Source: JAVWGW01 sp036651575 (GTDB lineage: Bacteria > Actinomycetota > Coriobacteriia > Coriobacteriales > Eggerthellaceae). From it: 19,744 nucleotides of DNA. The stretch lies in NCBI GenBank assembly GCA_036651575.1, contig JAVVXN010000029.1, positions 1 through 19,744 of the forward strand, written 5' to 3'. Shown here one piece after another: positions 15,874 through 19,744 of this stretch (positions are counted from its first letter, which is position 1; each line of letters opens with the position of its first letter). A program made the translations under genes and the position numbers. The notes beneath the pieces were generated by a model, which did not search any database, was not told the DNA's origin, and saw only the letters and a program-made list of their open reading frames with translations.

Positions 15874-15910
15874 GTGTTTACCTCCGAAAATAATAATCGC
15901 AGATAAACAC
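15874..15910 (-). promoter_or_regulatory. RBS-sequestering hairpin before the MATE gene
   Basis: In mRNA sense GUGUUUAUCU (15910-15901) pairs with AGGUAAACAC (15883-15874), ten pairs with one G-U, around a 17-base loop. The 3' arm contains the AGG of the GGAGG Shine-Dalgarno and runs up to the AUG. Folding would therefore hide the ribosome site and could serve as translational control. No known riboswitch class is recognised. Confidence 0.45.
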
Positions 15911-15927
15911 GACACCTTATGTCTAGT

Positions 15928-16566
15928 TTATTGAGAAAGTTTTTTGTAATCTTCGTAGGAAATAAAGTTCCGCTCAAACTCGATGGCGGTCACGTCGATG
16001 CGCTCGATATCTCGGCAGGGTATCAACTGATAGGCATCGGAAAAGCAGAACACTTGCAGGCCCTCGGGCTTGAGCACATAGCCGATCGGGGCCACTTCCA
16101 AAGAGTCGTTGATACGTGCGCGCACTTCATTGTCCAGGCAGTAATCGATTTTCTCACGCACCCAATTTTCAGCACCGACTTTTTCAGAAACCAAATCGAC
16201 GCTGAGATAGCGTTCCGCATCGCTTTCAAAAAGTGCACTCAGTTCGGGGGCGATCAGACACAGCTTGGCGATGATCGTGTTTTTGATCGGCACCTCCGAA
16301 AGACTATCCATGATTTTGAGGGCGAAAATGATCTGGTGAATATCCTCGTCGGTAAAAAAACTCGTACTGAACTTGTAGCTTTCATCGATGCGCACCCCGC
16401 CACCTGCGCCCTGCTGACAATAGACCGGAATGCCCATGGCGGACAAGCGTTCAATATCGCGTTCGATGGTTTTCGTACTGACTTCGAAGTGCTGCGCAAG
16501 CTGGGCATACGTTGTTTTTTTATACTTGAGCAGATAGATCAGCAGCTCTAAATGACGGCCCTTCAT
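15928..16566 (-). CDS. Short DeoR/WYL-like transcriptional regulator
   Basis: A 212-aa regulator. The N-terminal winged helix-turn-helix (HTH_11/DeoR type) occupies about 1-60: TTYAQLAQHFEVSTKTIERDI is the HTH core and GAGGGVRI the wing, as in YafY/YobV proteins. The C-terminal part has PIGYVLKPEGLQVFCFSDAY and RDIERI, positioned like a WYL domain but without the Trp-Tyr-Leu triad, and the protein is about 100 aa shorter than usual. It may therefore sense a different ligand or work without one. The ATG at 16566 has GAGGT seven bases upstream; a GTG nine bases further is less well placed. It precedes the MATE gene by 54 bases and is a natural candidate for its regulator. An ACGAT-GTTG-ATCGT repeat lies just upstream. 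Confidence 0.78.
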   Translation of the reverse strand: MKGRHLELLIYLLKYKKTTYAQLAQHFEVSTKTIERDIERLSAMGIPVYCQQGAGGGVRIDESYKFSTSFFTDEDIHQIIFALKIMDSLSEVPIKNTIIAKLCLIAPELSALFESDAERYLSVDLVSEKVGAENWVREKIDYCLDNEVRARINDSLEVAPIGYVLKPEGLQVFCFSDAYQLIPCRDIERIDVTAIEFERNFISYEDYKKLSQ

Positions 16567-16614
16567 GGCAAACACCTCACGATCAACATCGTCGATATGC
16601 CCCCTGAGCGCACG

Positions 16615-18912
16615 TTAGAGCAAATCATCGGGATCGATATCGACGGCAACACTGACATTTTTGTGCGGCTTACGGCGGCGAAACAAGGGCAAAAGCAGCG
16701 CCGAGATATCATCTTCAAGCGGCGCTTTCACCACCAAGTGATACCGATACGCGCCGCGCAGCCTGGTCATAACGCACGGTGTTGCCGGCAAAACCGACCA
16801 CGCCGACCCCACCACATCATGGATCAGCCTTTCGATATCGCTTGAAAGCTTTGTCGCGACCGTCTTCACTTCATCTTCGTTTTTTCCCCAGATAAGCACG
16901 TTGGCAAGCCGCACATAGGGCGGATACCCCAACAGGCGTCGCTTGGGCAGTTCGTCACGGAGAAACGCCGAACGATTGTAGTGCGCCGCCGCCTGGATGG
17001 GAACCGCTTCGGCCCAGTAGGTTTGCACCACAACGCGACCCGGCAAATCGGCTCGTCCCGCACGTCCGGCAACTTGCTCAATCAAATCGAAGGTGCGTTC
17101 GGCAGCACGAAAATCGGGAAGCTTGAGCATCGTGTCGGCATTGATAACCCCCACCAAGGTCACCTCATCGAAATCAAGACCCTTGGCAATCATCTGCGTA
17201 CCCAACAGCACGGCGGCATCAGCTGCGGCAAACTCTTCCAGAAGCCGCTGATGAGCGCCTTTTCCCTTCGTGGTATCGGCATCCATGCGCACGATACGCG
17301 CGTCATGACCCTCAAGCAACGCTCGCAGTTCGGTTTCAACGCGCTGCGTACCTGCGCCGAATTTTTTCAGGTAGGGACTCTTGCATTCCGGACACCGGGG
17401 CGGCACGGCTTCGGTATGCCCACAGTGATGACACGTCAGCAGATTACCCTGCTCGTGATAGGTCAACGACGTTGCACACGAAGGGCATTCCGGCACAAAA
17501 CCGCATTCGCGGCACAAAAGAAACTTCGCAAAACCGCGCTGGTTGAGCAAAAGCACCGCTTTGTGCCCCGCATCAATCGTCGCAAGCAGCGCCGCGGTCA
17601 ATTTACGCGAAAACATCGAACGATGCCCTCCACCAAATTCGCGCGCCATGTCGACCACCTCGATGGGCGGCAACGGTTTTTTGTTGGCGCGTTCGCTCAA
17701 ACGCGCGCTGGCCCACCGTTCGTTTTTATCGCACGCATACAAACTCTCGATCGAAGGTGTTGCCGATCCCAAAATAAGCGTTGCACCGCGACGTTTGACC
17801 ATCCATTCGGCCACGTGACGAGCATCGTAGCGAGGGGCGCTATCCTGCTTATACGACCCCTCGTGCTCTTCGTCGATCACGATCAGACCCAGATTGGCAA
17901 GCGGGGTGAACAGCGCGCTGCGAGCCCCAACAACCACCCGCGTGGCACCCGAGCGAATCAGATCCCATTGGTCGAAACGCTCACCTTGACTCATGCGCGA
18001 ATGCATGACGGCCACCGTATCACCAAAACGTCCCCGAAAACGCGCGACGGTCTGCGGGGTCAAAGAAATTTCCGGGACAAGCACGATAGCTCCCTGGCCC
18101 GCTGCAAGCGTCTTTTCGATAGCCTGTAGATACACCTCTGTTTTACCCGAGCCCGTCACCCCGTCAAGCACGACCACTTCGCCGCGGTGGGCATCCTGAG
18201 CACGCTGAATTATCTCTCGCGCCAAAGCTTGACCGTCGGTCAAGCGAGGTTTTTCACTGGGAATAAAAGCGGGATCCCCTGCGACAGCACGCACGTGGCC
18301 TTCCGCTTCGCGCAATCGACGGCGAGACTCAACGACAACGACATCTTTTGCCTCAAGGCTTTTTAACACCGCCGACACCGAACCGAATTCCATCGTCAGC
18401 TCCGCCACGCGCAGTTCCCCGGAACGCAGCGCCTCAAGGATGGCACTTTGCTTGACCGCACCTTTCTTCGGCACGAACGTGTCGGCGGCAGGCCCCAGCC
18501 GTACCCAACGATCGTCAACCGCACCCACGCTGGGCTGCTCAACCCGCCAGTATGTGCCGTTGTAGACCATGCGCGGCACACCGCCCGGTGGCGTAAACAG
18601 GCGCACGCACACCGAAAGCGGTGCGATATAGCGTTCGGACAAAAATTGCGCGCACGCCGCCCCTTCCGCATTGAAATAAGCATGCGAAAGCACGGATGCC
18701 ACCTGTTTTAACTTTTCAGGATTGACGTTATCGGGCAGACTATCGCCCACTTCATCGATGGCAATGACATACCCGATAGCCTGTCGATGCCCAAAGGGCA
18801 CCAACACCGCGCATCCGATATCAATGTCGAACATATCGTCGGGCACGGCATAAGTGTACGCGCAATCAAGCGATTGCGTAGGGATATCGAGTATGACCGA
18901 TGCGAGTCTCAT
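16615..18912 (-). CDS. priA: Primosomal protein N', replication restart helicase
   Basis: A 765-aa superfamily 2 helicase that reloads the replisome at collapsed forks. The N-terminal 3'-DNA-binding domain (about 1-105) leads to a winged-helix segment. The helicase core has Walker A DGVTGSGKTEVYL (250-262), DEEH (347-350) and GSATPS (382-387). The paired zinc sites use C467, C470, C476, C479, C494, C497, C507 and C510, all eight present. The C-terminal motifs GTQMIAKGLDF and QVAGRAGR (613-620) complete it. The start ATG begins the conserved MRLASVILD but has only a weak Shine-Dalgarno, so expression may depend on read-through from metK 31 bases upstream. Walker A Lys and DEEH are intact, so helicase activity is expected. 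Confidence 0.96.
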   Translation of the reverse strand: MRLASVILDIPTQSLDCAYTYAVPDDMFDIDIGCAVLVPFGHRQAIGYVIAIDEVGDSLPDNVNPEKLKQVASVLSHAYFNAEGAACAQFLSERYIAPLSVCVRLFTPPGGVPRMVYNGTYWRVEQPSVGAVDDRWVRLGPAADTFVPKKGAVKQSAILEALRSGELRVAELTMEFGSVSAVLKSLEAKDVVVVESRRRLREAEGHVRAVAGDPAFIPSEKPRLTDGQALAREIIQRAQDAHRGEVVVLDGVTGSGKTEVYLQAIEKTLAAGQGAIVLVPEISLTPQTVARFRGRFGDTVAVMHSRMSQGERFDQWDLIRSGATRVVVGARSALFTPLANLGLIVIDEEHEGSYKQDSAPRYDARHVAEWMVKRRGATLILGSATPSIESLYACDKNERWASARLSERANKKPLPPIEVVDMAREFGGGHRSMFSRKLTAALLATIDAGHKAVLLLNQRGFAKFLLCRECGFVPECPSCATSLTYHEQGNLLTCHHCGHTEAVPPRCPECKSPYLKKFGAGTQRVETELRALLEGHDARIVRMDADTTKGKGAHQRLLEEFAAADAAVLLGTQMIAKGLDFDEVTLVGVINADTMLKLPDFRAAERTFDLIEQVAGRAGRADLPGRVVVQTYWAEAVPIQAAAHYNRSAFLRDELPKRRLLGYPPYVRLANVLIWGKNEDEVKTVATKLSSDIERLIHDVVGSAWSVLPATPCVMTRLRGAYRYHLVVKAPLEDDISALLLPLFRRRKPHKNVSVAVDIDPDDLL

Positions 18913-18922
18913 GCCAGATCAC

Positions 18923-18944
18923 GTCGCCGATAGAGAGCGGCGAC
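18923..18944 (-). promoter_or_regulatory. Hairpin between metK and priA
   Basis: A perfect 7-bp stem (GTCGCCG and CGGCGAC) with an eight-base loop starts at the last base of the metK stop and ends 10 bases before the priA ATG. No T-run follows. It may end, process or protect the metK message, or reduce priA translation, which already lacks a strong Shine-Dalgarno. Confidence 0.4.
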
Positions 18945-19744
18945 TAAGATGATACGGCCGCCTTCAATTCCGCAACGCGATCGGTGCGCTCCCAGGTGAA
19001 CTCGGGAAGCTCGCGACCGAAGTGGCCATAGGCTGCCGTCTTGCGATAGATGGGACGACGCAGGTCAAGTTGCGCGATGATGGCACCGGGGCGCAGATCG
19101 AACACGCTTTTAACCGCAGCTTCGATGGCGGCTTCGGGGTAATGGTTCGTGCCAAACGTTTCGACCATGATCGAAATCGGACGCGCCATGCCGATGGCGT
19201 AGGCAACCTGGATTTCACAGCGGTCGGCAAGGTGTGCCGCCACCACGTTTTTGGCAACCCAGCGCGCCGCATACGCAGCCGATCGATCAACCTTCGTGCA
19301 ATCTTTGCCCGAAAAAGCACCACCACCATGACGGCCCATGCCACCATAGGTATCGACGATGATCTTGCGACCGGTCAACCCGGCGTCACCCATAGGACCA
19401 CCGATGACGAAACGACCGGTGGGGTTCACGTAGATTGCCATATCGTCGGCGGCGACAAACCCTTCGCGAGCGAATACCGGCTTGACGACCTGTTCGATCA
19501 GCGCTTCGCGCAAAACCTCAAGCGAAACATCTTCGGCGTGCTGCGTTGAGATGAGCACCTTTTCGATGCTGACCGGTTTATCATTGATATAGCGGACGCT
19601 GACCTGGGTTTTACCGTCGGGACGCAGATAGGGCAACGTGTTATCCTTACGCACCGCCGTCAGCTGCTCGGCCAACCGATGAGCCGCGTAAATTGGCATC
19701 GGCATGAGCGTTTTCGTTTCGTTGCAGGCATACCCGAACACCAT
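18944..19744 (-). CDS. metK: S-adenosylmethionine synthetase, C-terminal part (5' end outside window)
   Basis: The enzyme makes S-adenosylmethionine from methionine and ATP. The fragment, 266 aa, starts inside the conserved (L)MFGYACNET block, so roughly the first 115-120 residues of a normal ~385-aa protein are off the right edge; the Met at the edge is not the real start. Signature GGGAFSGKD (141-149 region of the fragment) is present, followed by KVDRSAAYAARWVAKN. The residue after KD is Cys (C149) where Pro is usual in KDPTKVD. RKIIVDTYGG and YAIGMARPIS are also intact. It sits upstream of priA in the same direction. Its product is the methyl donor used by rlmKL at the other end of the window; the link is metabolic only. 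Confidence 0.95.
   Translation of the reverse strand: MVFGYACNETKTLMPMPIYAAHRLAEQLTAVRKDNTLPYLRPDGKTQVSVRYINDKPVSIEKVLISTQHAEDVSLEVLREALIEQVVKPVFAREGFVAADDMAIYVNPTGRFVIGGPMGDAGLTGRKIIVDTYGGMGRHGGGAFSGKDCTKVDRSAAYAARWVAKNVVAAHLADRCEIQVAYAIGMARPISIMVETFGTNHYPEAAIEAAVKSVFDLRPGAIIAQLDLRRPIYRKTAAYGHFGRELPEFTWERTDRVAELKAAVSS

Noticed and set aside
16981..18129. 382-codon open frame on the plus strand opposite priA
   Set aside because: It lies wholly inside the PriA helicase gene, is rich in Arg/His/Gln and has no motif; a shadow frame.

Overview
The window reads as chromosomal DNA from a Gram-positive Actinomycetota bacterium, most likely a Coriobacteriia/Eggerthellales-type organism. That rests on the look of the primary sigma factor (acidic Ala/Glu/Lys-rich N-terminus, actinobacterial-type core), moderate GC, frequent GTG starts with good Shine-Dalgarno sites, and my memory of the group. 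It is an inference, not a database match. Every protein gene is on the minus strand, so transcription runs from high to low coordinates. The only plus-strand gene is the 3' part of a tRNA-Asn at the left edge. No insertion sequence, CRISPR array, integrase or rRNA is visible.

Right-hand block (about 14.5-19.7 kb, read right to left): the C-terminal two thirds of metK (S-adenosylmethionine synthetase, running off the window), priA (primosomal helicase), a short DeoR/WYL-like regulator, and a MATE-family exporter. The exporter's ribosome binding site can be folded into a hairpin.

Central block (14.3 to 3.9 kb): a tightly packed nine-gene cluster, rmlA - rmlB - YfhO-type GT-C membrane protein - ATP-grasp ligase - ArnC/GtrB-like polyprenyl-phosphate glycosyltransferase - type III PLP decarboxylase - wecE - two four-helix SMR/DMT proteins. 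Most junctions overlap by 1-11 bases. Read together, rmlA, rmlB and wecE should make a dTDP-4-amino-4,6-dideoxyhexose (Fuc4N by analogy with WecE). The ArnC-like enzyme would load it on undecaprenyl phosphate, the paired small membrane proteins would flip it (ArnE/ArnF-like), and the YfhO-like protein would transfer it to an extracytoplasmic acceptor such as a wall or lipid-anchored polymer. The ATP-grasp ligase and the decarboxylase are extra parts. They suggest that the amino group of the sugar, or another part of the glycan, is acylated with an amino acid. rmlC and rmlD are absent, so this is not a rhamnose operon. The assembled pathway is an inference and is the most interesting content of the window.

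Left-hand block (3.7 to 0.2 kb): the primary sigma factor gene (rpoD/sigA), with an extended -10 promoter candidate overlapped by an inverted repeat and a hairpin in the leader. It is followed 7 bases later by rlmKL, a fused 23S rRNA methyltransferase whose Shine-Dalgarno overlaps the sigma factor stop codon. A hairpin lies just after rlmKL, and a bidirectional terminator separates it from the tRNA.
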